From Kappaphycus alvarezii (lineage: Eukaryota > Rhodophyta > Florideophyceae > Gigartinales > Solieriaceae): DNA of 64,000 nucleotides. A program made the position numbers and the translations under genes. The DNA is taken from the NCBI GenBank assembly GCA_002205965.3, contig NADL03000513.1, forward strand, positions 1,922,001 through 1,986,000, written 5' to 3'. Under the pieces are notes generated by a model. The model ran no database searches and had not been told where the DNA came from. It saw nothing but the letters and a program-made list of their open reading frames with translations. Below are positions 1 to 12,979 of this stretch, piece after piece (position 1 is the stretch's first letter; the number at the start of each line of letters is the position of its first letter).

Positions 1-2747
1 TAAAAAAACATAAAGTTGACTCAGATTAAAAAGCTTGAAATCGAAGACTAGTGTGGGTTGAATATCATCTAAAAAATTTGCCAGATGATGTGAATTTTGA
101 GCAGGCCTACGAAAATTTAGCGTTTCTTTCATGATTTCTCCTTTTTATGCAAAGACATTTTGCGTATACCGAAGACTTTCAGGATCATTCCAACTATTTT
201 CCGACATTGCAGAACAACTGGCTTGATTTTTTGGCCATAAGTGAAGGACTAAGTTAGCATTTCAGGTAGGTGGTATTCAGGTAGCGTTTTTCGAATTTTG
301 AAAGCGTGGTTTCGTAGCAAATATATCCTTAACTGATAATTAGCCGTTCTGTTGGACCTTAGACCCATCAAGAAGCAATGTTATACATATAATTCTATTT
401 AATTCAAATATTCTCAACATGACAGCTTTATTTTACATGTATACTATAAAAATGGAATGTAATAAAAAAATTACGGAAACTGAGAATTGCTAGCAATTAT
501 ACGAGATTTAGATTAAATTTATTGAAGGGTATTATATCATCGCATCATTATCTTTCGATGTTTTCATTATTAACTATAATTTTTATCCTGTCACTCACCA
601 ATTTTTGACTTTCTGTGTTACTCGATGAGCTGGGTGTTAAAGTAAGTTTTTCCTCTGACTGTCTTTAGTAGCCCCTGCAGTAAAGAATTATGTATAGCGG
701 TAATTTACCCTGATAGGGATCCACAAAGAATACCATTCTGCTTGACATCGAATTAGGATTTCTCAGAGGCAATAATTATTCGCAATGATGCCAATGAAGT
801 TTGGAACACATTTATTTATCCAACCATAGTCTTTTTGAAGAAAACATTTCTTGCAAAAATTTCGCATTAGAATTGATGGAATTCAGTACGGCGGAGGTAT
901 ATTGATCATAATACTGGATAGAAATACTTCAAAAATCTTGAGGCTCATTAAAGGATCCTTAAAATACAATGCATTGATTTATACTTTCTTTCAATATGAC
1001 TATTGAATTAGTCTCTAGTTTTCTAAGATAAATAATTATTTCTTTGCGCATAGGTTCAGATCAATTACGTATAGTAAATTGTAAACAGCAATATGTGTAA
1101 GTTTTTGAGGCATGTGAAATAATTCCTTGAGTTTTCCTTATTTTACTCCCTCTTCTCCATGGATTTTTGAAAAATTGCAAAAAACAGTACCGCTTCAATT
1201 CGATCTACAAAAGAACACATATTCTTGTTTCAAATTTCGTGCTTCGTATAGTGAACTTGGATGATATGTGAATAAACATGAGTATTCGATTTATTCCACA
1301 GGTTCACCTTCCTTTTGTAACTTGGTATCTCACAGAACTTAGAGCTTTACACGATTTTTTGCATCTACTGCAGACTCAAAACCAATAACCTAATATCCAG
1401 AGCTACTAGACACTTTGGCGTCATTGGTTTTACTTTCAGTTCTTGACACAACGTTTGACCCCATTGTTACACTTAGTATAGTTACGAGCGAGTTGCGGGA
1501 TGGGATGTTCTATCACCGCATTTCAGATCAAAAGTTGCCTTGCTTCCCAATGCCACTGGGACCAATTTACGTCTTACATGTTGTCACAGTCTAATACTCG
1601 TGTTAACTAAAAGTTGCGAAAAAGCTACTTAGGATACCGTCAGAGCTGTTTTACGGCAAAACTTTGCATATGCTTTCATTCAACTACATTTACCTTCGAC
1701 AATTAGCTATCCAAAGTTCTATATAAACCTTGGTTCGGGTTGGCTGACTAAACCCAGCCAGCCTCAACCCAAGTTTTAACCAAAGTTTAACCTAGATCTG
1801 CTCGTGAGCGCTTAACACCCAATAGCATCACAAGCAATTGTTCAAGTATGTGTGTATATTTCATTCTGATTCAAATCGTACCGTTATTCTTTGCATGAAT
1901 ATGTATAATGAATATCTATCACTTTTTGAAATAAAAGTTAGTAAAGAATGGTGCACAGTAGCACTGCATAATTAAATAATTCGTACTTGCGAAACTTGAA
2001 AAAATCAATGTGAATAATGGCTTCTGCTAATTTTCGAAAAATTTCTGGTAATTTTATATTGCTCCTTTAATACAGGAAAATTGACATATGGATTCTTTAA
2101 GATTTCTTTTAATACTTAACGGCTTCGAAATCTGTTGCAAGTTTTTCGGTTCATGCTTTTGAAAAAAAGCACTGGTTTTTCCTGATAAGGTCGAAGTAAA
2201 AGATACGAACACTCACAAATGACGTAAAATAGGATAATTTTGTCCCAAAAAATAAATTCTTTTTTCCAGAAAGATAATTGTACTCTCCTGTGTTTGGCTT
2301 ACAATAGGTCTCAAAAGCAGTTACGAACTGCAAATGGAAAGACCAACGTCCGTGCAGGTGAGCAGCTAAAATGTGGGTGACCAAGTAAAATACAAAAACT
2401 GCTAAAGCAGAAATGAAACAACAAAAAAGAAGTCATTTACAGCAAACAAGATAGACTAGCTAGATCGATAAGTAAACACATAAACCGAGAACTACTCTTC
2501 AAATTCGAAATTCGGCTGGCCTTTCGGATATGGGGTCAGTTCGATAGCGGTTACAAAGGGTAGTGGGTAGAGTAGATGTGCGTGCGCTGGCGCTTCCAAC
2601 AGAGGCCCCGAAGTGTGTGTACATACGTCTAGCACGCTGGCCCGATGTTTGCCTGCCTACAACGACGCTTGGCAAGAATATCTTCTCCTATCGAATAAAG
2701 GCGATTCTTCAAGCAACAGTTGTGCTTGCTATGCCTAAATGCAAGTT
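1..2747. other. AT-rich DNA, no gene seen
   Basis: No long open frame and no recognisable protein pattern on either strand. The only structure I noticed is an imperfect stem-loop around 1729-1775, whose arms both contain a CTTGG...GGCTG pattern. The right edge is the 3' end of a decayed transposase. Confidence 0.6.
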
Positions 2748-3823
2748 TTACATACCTATATGGTATTTATGAAGCGTCAACCAGAGCTTAAAAGACTTGT
2801 AGTAGCTTGATTCGTTCCATTTCCATTTTGTAGATAGAACGTGCCTCAAACAAACCATCCGTTCAAAGTAGTTCTAAACTAAAATTATATCAGAAGAGAT
2901 AAATTTGTTTTCCTGTTCTTCGGAGAGAGTAAGAATCGCATTAACGGGTTTCTTTTTTGGGATGTATCGCCCTGCATATCTCTTTGATACGTTGGTGGCC
3001 TTTTTCACAAAGCAGGGCCCAAGTTTCGTGGCCCAGATCTGAGTCCTCCAACTCTACATCGTCTGTGTGCTTCAAGAGCTACGTCTCATGGAACGGGAGC
3101 ATTCTACCTAAAAAGATCGAAGTCCGAAACGGATTCTGGATAGCGCTTGCTGAACCCTATTGCTAGTCCCTTCGGTAAAACCGAAACTTCAAGTTTGTAA
3201 CAGTAGAGTTTATGCTGACCACTGAAATAAAGTTTCCCTTCTTGTAGACCTCTACTTGGCCTGTAGCTCTTTGTAATGTAAAGTATGTGGCATAACTTGT
3301 TCGACAGAAATTACTGGAGGTACACTCCATAGATGCCAGCTTCTTCATTGTGTAACTTTTAGAAGCCCCAACAACTAGTTCTTCGTAGAGATAATCAAAA
3401 ATCACTTCTATGAGCTTCCCCACTTGATGTTCGAAGTAAGGTGCTTTCTGCTGAAACACCCTCACCATAAAATACCATTCCCCGCCGCACTTTAAAACAG
3501 TCAACAACACAAAAATCGTATCTCTTTCAGTAAAGGGCCTTTTCCGACCGCGGCCGAGATTGTAATGTGTACCAACATGATCAGAAATAATATCGTAGAG
3601 TCCATCAAGTTCTTCTCTATTAAAGTTAGAAGTCTTAAAATTGCCTGATTGCTACCATTTTCGTAAAACAAGTCGGTAATAGGCGACTTAAAATAAAAGT
3701 ATTCATCAGAGTCGTTTTCATAGGCTCGCTTTCGTATTGACCCAGCTCGTCTTCGAGATTCACAGCAGAATCTAGTAGAAGCAGTAATGCAATGGCCGTG
3801 TTCGCAGCCGTAAAGTTCTTCAT
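2748..3823 (-). pseudogene. decayed DDE superfamily (PIF/IS5-like) transposase
   Basis: This is a relic of a DDE endonuclease/transposase that would cut and paste its own element. Read across frames on the minus strand it gives, in order, an N-terminal MKNFTAANTAIALLLLLDSA, then NLGRGRKRPFTERD, LLTVLKCGGEW, YTMKKLASMECTSSNF, YFSGQHKLYCYKLEVSVLPK, YPESVSDFDLF, HPKKKPV, NYFERM and a terminal HKYHIGM before a stop at 2748-2750. These match the known order of this family. The expected first catalytic Asp (family YATDVTFQ) is Tyr here (YATYFTLQ). The Asp in SVSDFD is kept. The third acidic residue, just before NYF, is a TAG stop at 2874-2876. There are at least three frameshifts and another stop in the FHET region. 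It cannot make an active enzyme. No terminal repeats were identified. Confidence 0.8.
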
Positions 3824-6800
3824 TGTATGATTTTGCTGGTGCCGTCTTCTGGTGCTGTGTTACCTACTAAATTTCTATCCCTTTTAGGTATGCGTTCCGT
3901 CAATTACTTGTTTACCCGCTCTTTGGACATTTACTCTGTCCTCTCTTGGAATCGAGCTGTTTGTCTATGTGTGGAATCGAGCTGTTTGTTTGCTATGTGT
4001 CAGGTGTGGCGTCAAGTATTGCGCAATATTTTAAAATTTGTCTACTGTACAGCCATTACCCTCATATTTATTTCGCACGTGTGCATGACAATTTCACTAG
4101 GTGAAGGCTTGCGCGCCCTGTATCTGTTGCTTTGGTCTAATATATGCAACATTTTCAATGTTAACCTAATCATACGGCAGATCTTTATGCTGCCTTCCGA
4201 ACTCTATTGGGTTATATGACATAAAATTCTTTTATATAGAACTCTCCTTGCTATTCTCAAGTAGTAAAAATCTAGTGAAAATTGTTCCTGGAACCCAATT
4301 TTTCAATTTGCACTTACATTATTTACTCTTCGTTTTTATTTTCTATCTAATCTATGGAACAGATTAAAACTATGCATTCTAAAATAAATTTAATCGAATT
4401 TAGTCGAGGTAATTATTGAAGTGAAGACGTTCTTCAAGAGCCTAGCACAAAGAACGTTTTTTAAAATTTTCTCATGTTTCACTTCTCATATTTATAAAGA
4501 TTATAGTTTATCCTATGATGATTAATTTAAAGTACTTGCATCTGTTTTAGAAATTTTGTTCGACTAACTCCAGAAAATATCTGAACTTTTAAAATTCTTT
4601 AAAATCATTCAGCCAATATGAAATTATACCTGTACCAAACAGTTGCCTGAATAATATCATAATTATATTTAAATTTTTTGAGTATGTAGTACTTCTAGTT
4701 TCATTTAGCAGAGGAATTAAGGAAGTTATACGCAACAAAGTTCAATAACTTTTCTGTACTTACCCGAGATGCGCACAATCAAAAGAAAACATGGAAGAAT
4801 AGAAGGTTTAAAAAAGCTTTTTTTGAGTGTTGTGGGTAAAAATTTCGGGAAAGCGATCAAAAGCAGAAAAACAAATAGCTACAAAACCAGATGACAAGAA
4901 TTACATAAAAAATTCTTGGAAGATTAGTTGTCAAGATGGACCTCATTTAACAGTTCTAATTTTTACTGCAAATTTTTGCAGTACATTTTGCCCTCATTAT
5001 GAAGCAGAATTTGATTCATTTTCTCCATAATAACTATCTTCTAAATCAAATTTGTATCCAAATGAATACATAAACATTAAGAATGATTTAATTCCAAGTA
5101 AGCTAATCCCAATGCAGTCACGTATTCCACATGAAAACTTTGAGCACAGAAACTGTAAACTCAAGTACCCGTATCTGCTGTTGAAATATTAAATCAAAAG
5201 CTTCTATATGTTATTTATTATCTTAAGTAGTTAGTTTCACTATTTTATCGTTAGATAATTTAAGACACTACTCTGAAAATTCTTCAAACCCGGTGTAAAT
5301 TGATTATTTCCATATCTGCGATGCAAAGGTTAGTATTAGTTCGTTATGAAATTGGCGAGCTTTCGAGTAGCCTCACATAATACCCATTTCCTCCCATACT
5401 ATTTGTGCTGAACTAAGATCTCTATTATATGTAATATCAACATACAACATATATCAATAATTGAAGATTTTCAGAAAGATTAGAGACTCACATTATCGAA
5501 ACCCCCAAGTCATCCAAAATAAATTGAAGATGAAATATTTATCAAAAAATATTTCGTTATTGTTCCACAGGTTTAAATTATGTGCGCACCTAATTTATGA
5601 TGAGACTGCTTTATAAATATTTTGTAATTTGAAAAATTTACATTACATATATTTAAATTTAAATAGTTCCAAATTGAGACTTACATCTTCTAAAATGGAA
5701 GCATTATCATTTTTTCTTTCTTGTATATGAATAACTTTCACGTAGAGAAATTGAAATTGGGGTATAATTCTCGAAAAAATGAAGGCAGTAAGTTTAGGAT
5801 AGCTGTGGTCGTTAATTATATTTTTATACTAGGATGCATATTTATTAATGTAAGATGCTTTTCGCTGTCAGAGCTATTGAAAAATATAGTATCATGGTAC
5901 AGTAAAAAATAAAATGTAATGAATTTTAGTCAACGAACCAAGGGTATTAATTTTCAAAGAAATAAGAAGTTTGCATTAAGAAATAGGCGCTTACACTTTA
6001 CTTAAGTAAAAACCACGCATGACATGACTTTTATAGTATCATTTTTAATTTTAGTTCATATAGCGGTTTTAAATATTTGAATTGTGGAACGAATACATGT
6101 TTTAAAGTAAACACTGAGATGAATCTACATGAAAATCTTTGCTGTTTATATGTATATTTATTTTATTTCACTTCAGCAATAAATTTTACAAAATACTAGA
6201 CACTTAATTTGACCTTAACCAGCATCTTTCGAAACAACATGAAGCCTTTCTAAACTTCCTATGCTAACATTAAGGGTCAACACAGTCACGGAAGTCCCTT
6301 TCACGCTTAAATATATATTATTTGCCGGCTTTTATTCATTTTCAGTATAAATGTCTGGCACAAAAGCACAAGATTTCAATGTGTATGGATAAAATACTAA
6401 GATACTAAAATTCCTGTTAATTTCAGGCCATAATATTCTTAAATTTCCCAAACTATTCATGAGATATTGAATTATGTTTCAGTTGTAATTATACTTCATC
6501 TCGTCAAAACCAAATTTCTTGAATTTTAACAAAATACACGTTATATGTGAGAGCATATGAACCTAAATTAATTTTTTTGAATTATAAAGTCTTTTTCAAT
6601 GTCACTGGCTTCTTTAATACCGGTTTGGGAACATTTTAAGTTTAATTTCGGATTAATAATACGTGTGTATTTTGAAACAGACTGCCTAACTGCTTGGGTC
6701 TAAACTGCTTGAGGCTTTTATAATTCTATTTAAAGAGAATGAAAGGAAATTTTTTTATGTGACCTTATTTCAATTGCATTTTTTCAACCTACCTACACAG

Positions 6801-8200
6801 AATGCTCAAAATAACTGAGTTTCTTATATCATACAGATACAAATAATTTGTTCTGCCTCGGTCTCTAAAGGAAAATTAAGGATACCAAATCATTCCATCC
6901 AAAAATACTGCAACGAACGAATGTTTTCCAGTTTTGTCGCAAGCAGCTTTTTGGTAAAATTAACAAAATAGGTAACTATAGTTTTTCATCATTCTACGGT
7001 ATCAATCAAATGTTTCCTATTTTTAGTGTTGAATATTGGCGCGAGAACAGAATTTGAGATACTAGATCATCAGAAAACTTTCCAATGATCTTACGATGCT
7101 TGGAGCTTTCTGTGTTTAGAGAAAAACTGAAGCAATAAATATGACCCTGTTAAGGAAGCGTAATCGGAGAGAATGATCCGGACTTTGATATCGGGCGAAA
7201 ATGAAAATATACAAAATGATACGGATATTTCTACAGTTTATTTGCATCCAGACGGATTGTAAAACAGTACAGCACAGTAAGATTATGTAAATTCTTCAAT
7301 AATAATCAAATTTTGGCAAAGTTTGTTCAATATCTTGCCTTTGATATCATCCCATTATGGCTCGATTGCTTTGTAGAGTGTCTCATCAGCGCAAATATGG
7401 CTTGAGCTTTCTTGAAATGCTTTAACTGAAATACTGCTAGAACGTTCGAATTGTGTTGGGTCTTCATTCCCCGAGATATAGTAAGATATTCATGCATAAC
7501 CATCCCATAGTTATTATAAAATAATTTAGTTCAATAAAAAAGAATTAAGCCCAGCGAAAAGGAAGGGTTTCGAAAAAACGTTAATACAGATTCTTTCAAT
7601 TTTTTTATATACATGATTCTCTGAATCCCTTCATTACAGCGCAGGGTATAATTGGTAACAAAATGACTAAAGTTCCAACATCTACTCTCCCACATGTTTT
7701 CTTCTAAATATTTACTTGCATTGATCCGCATTTCTAGTTGCGTATTACCTCCTTTTGCCTTTTTTCATCTCATTGGATTTATTGGTTTACATCTTATCAA
7801 CTTGTCTTCAATATTGATATCTTTATTATATTCATTGAATGAGGACCAAAAATTTAAGATCTAATTAGTTTTTGAGTATTTTTCTCGAAATGCTTTGTTT
7901 AAATTGCAAAGAGAAAATTTTCGTTTTTATTTCATCTGTTCGTTTTTAAAACACAGTCAACGGCCATATTCAAATTATCTGAAATCAATTTCGGTCTTTT
8001 GGTTGCCACTTGCCACTCTCACCGAGGGGAGGCATACCAAAATTTGGTACTTCGGTCTGAGTTTCCCGAGCCATATTCTGGAAATTTAACTCGTTATAAT
8101 ACCACTATAGCAACTATAGTATATTTTGTGCCCGTAGCGAAACGTTTGAGCGAAAAGCGAAATACTTCATGTTTGTGATGCAAGCAGCAATACATCGACC
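3824..8200. other. AT-rich DNA, no supported gene
   Basis: Open frames here, for example 3827-4219 (+), are short, hydrophobic and match no family pattern I know. I see no RNA gene and no clear repeat array. A short palindrome-like word, TACCAAAATTTGGTA, lies near 8036-8050 close to the edge of the PIF/Harbinger relic. Confidence 0.5.
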
Positions 8201-9231
8201 ATGGAACTCCAAAAAGGCCATAAATCTACCTCTTTGTAGCCACACTATCCCCTCCATCGCCCTCACCTCCCTTACGTTGCACAAAAAGACCCACTAAAAC
8301 ACCTACCTATCACCTCAATCGCTAAAAGGTCGTCGAGGTCATCTGCAAGTGTCACCCCCAACATTGGCTCCAGCGATACGGTCGCAGAGGACTTCTCAGT
8401 TACCAGGGCGTATGTAAACGTCGGAACGGACCCGATAACAGCCGCAGAGCAGAAAGATAGCACGTTCCACACCAGGATTTGAAACTTGCACAAGGGGAGC
8501 TACCCAAAAGAACGCACTGTACAAACCCTTTCGTCAGTCGAAACGAGGTTCGAGTTGACCCTGATGACGTACACGCGCATGGCGGGGTGCTTCAACAGAC
8601 TGAAGGTGCTGAAGAAGAGCGGCGAGTCCAACGAAGACAAGGTCAGGTTGGCCACGGCGCTGTTCAACAAAATCAGGGTTGACCATCTGCGTGTAAATAG
8701 CGGGAAATATTCCGCTCCCACGAAGTTATAATATCTTTGGCGACCTTCCGAAGTGAAACCACCCCAATGAGTGCGGTCAACCCAAGAGAAACAGCAACGG
8801 CGACGTGTACAAAGTACGGTTAGTCTTGTCTAGTCCACTGCTAACGAGCCCCAGGAAACAGTACAGCCGGGGTCGGGGACGAGGGAAAGGAGAGGAAGTA
8901 TTTTATAAAAAGATGCCGCGGGTACTTCAATCAGGAAAGAACGCTATCGAGGAGCACCTGAAAATGAGGAAGTTGAAAAGTTCCAGAACGAGTATTTGAA
9001 GGAGTTGGTCGGTCGTAGTGATATGATTCCCTTCATGGACAGGCGGTGCGGGGCCACTTCGCACTTCGCGAGGGAATACTTCAACATTGAGCAGAATGAG
9101 AAACTGCAGAGGATGAAAAGGAGATTGATGAGGCTGTTCAAAAGGATGCGCTGAGCACGAAATTTCTACATGAGGAATCTGCGGAGACTAATGATACCAA
9201 AGAACCAGCAGACGCATTCGTTACAGTTTAA
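8201..9231 (+). pseudogene. SANT/Myb-like (trihelix, NAM-associated type) accessory protein of a PIF/Harbinger element, frameshifted
   Basis: No single frame is open, but successive frames read like one protein. An ATG in good context (ACCATGG, 8201) opens a short frame. A second frame gives VTRAYVNVGTDPITAAEQKD and FHTRI. A third (8486-8731) gives LTLMTYTRMAGCFNRLKVLK then SGESNEDKVRLATALFNKIR. A later one gives VEKFQNEYLKELVGRSDM and SHFAREYFNIEQNEKLQ. An acidic tail (EDEKEIDEAVQKDALS) runs to a stop at 9229-9231. The order of an aromatic helix with a 'D-x-I-x-x-x-x-Q' turn, a 'GCFN-x-L' helix, 'SGxSxEDK' and a basic C-terminal helix is that of the trihelix-like proteins encoded beside Harbinger transposases. 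In such elements this protein is thought to bind DNA and help the transposase reach it. The family match is from memory, so the assignment is likely but not certain. It is convergent with the transposase at 9443-10446. Confidence 0.55.
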
Positions 9232-9257
9232 AGTAAATTAAAAACCCACACGAAAGC

Positions 9258-9295
9258 ACTAGAAACCTCGCGGCGGACTAGAAACCTCGCGGCGG
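9258..9295 (+). repeat. 19-bp tandem duplication
   Basis: The unit ACTAGAAACCTCGCGGCGG occurs twice back to back (9258-9276 and 9277-9295) between the two convergent genes of the PIF/Harbinger relic. It is unusually GC-rich for its surroundings. Confidence 0.9.
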
Positions 9296-9442
9296 CGAGT
9301 GGGGAATGGTCCTAGGGCAGATGTCTACATATACTATATAGATGTGCTTGTTCCACACGTTCGAAAAAGGAAGACGCTTTGTAAGCGCGTGTTACTCCTG
9401 GTCCTCTATTTAGCGCTTTAAATTGAAATTTTCCGCAGCTAA

Positions 9443-10446
9443 CTACGGTGCTAGTGTTGTCGCCTCTGTCGGAAGACGCAAAAATCCGCCCCACATGGGA
9501 ACATTTCCCTCTCCAAAATTCGCAGGGCCCACTGTCTCTGCCCTTGCTTCGTCTTCTATTACTTTCTTGTCATTTTTCATGCGCTCCAACGACGCACATA
9601 TTGTGCAAGATGACGAGGCTCGGCACAACCTTCTCCATCGTCTCGACCTTCATGAAGCGAGACAGGTGTACTAATATATGTCAATTCGTCTACAGCACGA
9701 CAAACGCTCGTTCAATATCCTTTCTGAACGCTTCATGCACACTGGAGTAAATAGTCCTTTCTTCTTGTAGGTTGAGATGGTACATGAAAGCTGGTCAATT
9801 GGTATAGATCCCATCTGAAAACCAGTGATGCTTACTCTTGCGCACTCCGTTTAACTTGAAGTCGCACGATTCCAAGTACCACCGGAAGCGGTCTTGCTCA
9901 ACAACGGTGATGAGTAGAAGATGTTAATATCGTTGAGACAGCCGTGCATCCCGAAAAATATGTTGCAGATCCACAGCGACCTGTCTAAGATTGCCTCCAA
10001 AGTCACTGTGAGCTTTATCTTTACCCTTAAATTGTCCGTGCCCCCAGTCTGACATTTCTTCCTGGTAAAAGTATAGCACTCTATGCTGCTCAACATATCT
10101 TGGAGGCCGCGCCACCATAAGTCATTTAAAATACGTCAATGATCATCCTCATTTGGTGCTTTGATGTACTCTTCACCAAGCGTCGGAAAACAGCTTCAAA
10201 GATCCGAATCTAACATGGCTCAACCTTCGTCTTGTACATCCCTGAGCTCTCTTCTACTGAGTGAAAGCAAATTAAGTAGGCCAGTATACGAAGCACGGCT
10301 TTGATTTTCAAGATAGAATGGATGCTAAATTTACCGTTTGTGTAGCTTTTTTGCGCGAGGTACCTGCGATGACCTACCACTGCGTCAAAAACGCACAAAG
10401 ACCTATAGAGACACATATTACCGGCGCTTGAACATCGCTTCGTCAT
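9443..10446 (-). pseudogene. PIF/Harbinger transposase (DDE, plant-transposon-protein type), decayed
   Basis: Reading from 10446 downwards across frames gives SILKIKAVLRILAYLICFHS (family: QK-x-x-A-x-RMLAYG), then GEEYIKAPNEDDH and LWWRGLQDMLSSIEC (family: GFPGMLGSIDC). Next come TLEAILDRSLWICNIFFGMH with GCLNDINIFYSSPL (family: EAVAD-x-DLWIWHAFFG-x-PGS-x-NDINVL-x-x-SPLF), then FKLNGVRKSKHHWFSDGIYT. HEAFRKDIERAFVVL carries the third catalytic Glu in ERAF. MEKVVPSLVILHNMC and an acidic tail lead to 9443. The second catalytic Asp is present. The first acidic position reads Glu (SIEC) where the family has Asp. Stops sit after DDH, after IYTN and after FVVL, and there are several frameshifts, so it is inactive. 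Confidence 0.85.
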
Positions 10447-12118
10447 TGATTGGGTTTCATACGAAGTTTTGGGATTGTAACGAAGAGCCGCCTCTTCATA
10501 ACCCAGATTAATGTTCTTAGCCTTTCACGTTATTGAACAGCCCCGCCATATTTTCTATTTCTCTTTTCAGGTTAAAGATGACAGTATTTCCTGTATTTCC
10601 TTGTACATAGGTATTTCTTCCATTTTGTCATCCGGATTCATGTCTATTGTGGTCGTGGCGGCTGGAAAGATACCACCTTTGTGTGTTACTCTAGTGTATT
10701 GGGAATAAAAATATGGCAAATGAAGAAAGGAAATTATCAAAGGACCAAAATATGCCTCAACCGATGAGAACAGAACATCTGTTCAAAAATTTCCCGGGGC
10801 TGTGCTCAGCAGAAGGTTAATGGAGGCTAGTCTCGTTTCCAAGTCAATTTGATTTGCATTTCAAACGCCATTATGTCATTCTCGACCTTGGAGAGTTTGA
10901 ATTTATCTATGTTTAGTGTATTGAGTCTTAATGTTTCGATCCTTAGGACATAGTTCGGTATTTTTATGATTCCGCCTTTCTATTTCAAATTTATCAGGAA
11001 ATCATTTGTATCTGGATTTATTCTATAAAATATCTCTTGGAGCTATAATACCTGTTTGAAAGTAAAAATATGATTTTTGCTGATAAATGCTAAATGTGGG
11101 CCTCGATGTCGGCTTTAGGTATTCAATTCCGCCAACTGCAGAAACAGGTGGTTAAGACTGAACAACAATGATGAAGAACGAATTCACTTACTTTTTATCT
11201 TACAATTGATGGCTAGAGACAATATTGAAAGCGGGTCTACATTTCTATTTTCATTCAAACTTCCATGGAACAATTTGGTTGCATGATAAAGTAGATTTTT
11301 CTGTGTAAAGTACTACATATCTGTGTGTAAATTTCTGTTCTTTTTCAGTGCATTATTGTATTGTTCCCAGTTTTAAATGCGTCGCATTGGAAAATTTTGC
11401 ATTGCTGTACTACACTATTAGGTAATATACTATCATTGCGGTCTTATATGTAATTCCCCTGTATGTTGTTTTAGTTTGATTGGATTGCAAATAGGAAACT
11501 TGACAGTAATGATTACTGGCCGTTAAATGTACAATTATTACAGAAAAACTTCGAGCTTCTATCTGTGAAAAAAGGGGGTGTATTTATTGAGTCGTAGTAT
11601 TGGCTGGAACCCATATGGAGTTGCAAATCTGCATTTTAGATTAAATACATGTACCGATGGTAGAAGCATTGAGCTTCGATCTTAAAGTATCACCAAATAT
11701 TTTAATTATCAATCTCCAAAATCATTGAACTAAAATACTAATTGTTTGTCCTGGCACTTTTACTCTCAAATACTTGTGAAAAATTCTTTTAAAATGCGAC
11801 AAACAGCTTTATAATCAATTAATGATCCATTTTTTTCTATTCCTTAGCACATTTTTTGATCCCTTCAGCGGTGCTTAAATGCAGATTATTGGTGTACACC
11901 GCCCTTGCAAGAGTCCCCCATACAGATTATATTGGTTTCAAGTCAGGATATCTCGAGGGCTAATTCGTACATGGTCCAAACTGTTCTGCATATACTCTAA
12001 TAACACATTAAAACTTTTAATAGATGCAATATATTATATTTAACCCACTATGGATGTAAGTTTGCATAATTCAACGACAGCAAATTGTCCTTTCTTTTTG
12101 TGCAGTACTTGAGGATCA

Positions 12119-12142
12119 TTTAATCTTTAATTAAAGATTAAA
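12119..12142. repeat. 24-bp perfect palindrome
   Basis: The half-site TTTAATCTTTAA is followed directly by its reverse complement. It lies in AT-rich DNA with no gene nearby, so a chance origin is possible. Confidence 0.85.
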
Positions 12143-12599
12143 CCTTTATTTTAGAATAAACTACATGTATCGAGAATCATTTCATTAGTGACGAGAAGTA
12201 TCCCTTTCATCCAAATTAAACTTACTTTCGTATTCCTAAATTGATGAGTATATTTCTTGAAATTCAACTCAGCCCGCCCTGATTCATCCTCTTTCAGTCA
12301 TTAAATCAGCGGAGTTTCCTTTAAACCTCGCACGATAACAGAAACTCCGAGTTCGATGTAATCTTCTGCAGTCAACAATTGCTGATTGGTACATTGATGT
12401 CACCTTTTAAAAGCCTGAGTATCTTGCCTTTGATATCCTCCTCATCAACGCTCCGAGGGTATTAATATAAAGTGAGGACTCAAAAAGGGTATGCAAGTGG
12501 ATTGGTCTCAATTGTCTCAAGGTCTCAGTTTAGTCTCACTAAATCTTCTTGTGGTTGTCTCAGGCTCTGTAGTCTCAGTTGTGTGTCATCGTCCCATTG

Positions 12600-12634
12600 T
12601 GCCTCTGTCTCTGCCTCTGTCTCTGTCTATGTGT
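12600..12634 (+). repeat. imperfect CTCTGT microsatellite
   Basis: TGCCTCTGTCTCTG is followed by further CCTCTG/TCTCTG/TCTATG hexamers. The stretch upstream (12506-12600) repeats GTCTC/TCTCA words, so the simple-sequence bias spans about 130 bp. Confidence 0.8.
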
Positions 12635-12979
12635 TCATTGTTTTCATTTGATACGGATATTACTACAATGCTACAAATATATACTACTGTACCGAACGAG
12701 GCCTTGGGTATGAAACTCGGGTAACTCGAAATAATCAACTATCTCTCCGGGATGCGTAGCACTAGATTATTAACTGTTCGTAATACTGTCCAAGTAATCA
12801 GTAGATTACATCAGTCATCTTCAATGCCAAGCAGGAAGCATACTGACAGATGACCTGATGTTATAGTATTCAAGGTAATTTGGGTGTTTTTGGTTCTTAC
12901 TCTGGTTTCTAAAAAAGTCCCTCTTTCTTAAACACAAAGATTTCTTGCCCCTTCGGTGTCCGAGACGGAACAAGTAGAC

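Larger units (their letters stand above)
8201..10446. mobile_element. PIF/Harbinger-type DNA transposon relic with two convergent genes
   Basis: A SANT/Myb-like accessory gene (plus strand, 8201-9231) and a DDE transposase (minus strand, 9443-10446) face each other with about 210 bp between their ends. PIF/Harbinger elements typically encode exactly this pair: a DNA-binding protein and the transposase. Both genes are broken, so the element is non-autonomous today. I could not find terminal inverted repeats or the expected 3-bp target duplication, so the outer limits are those of the genes only. Confidence 0.65.
10447..12979. other. AT-rich DNA, no supported gene
   Basis: Only short open frames with no family pattern. 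It contains a 24-bp perfect palindrome at 12119-12142 and a CTCTGT-rich tract near 12600-12634 inside a longer stretch rich in GTCTC words (12506-12634). Confidence 0.5.

Noticed and set aside
3827-4219. 130-codon hydrophobic plus-strand frame as a membrane protein
   Set aside because: No motif, no coherent membrane-segment spacing, and it starts at the edge of a transposase relic; likely chance.
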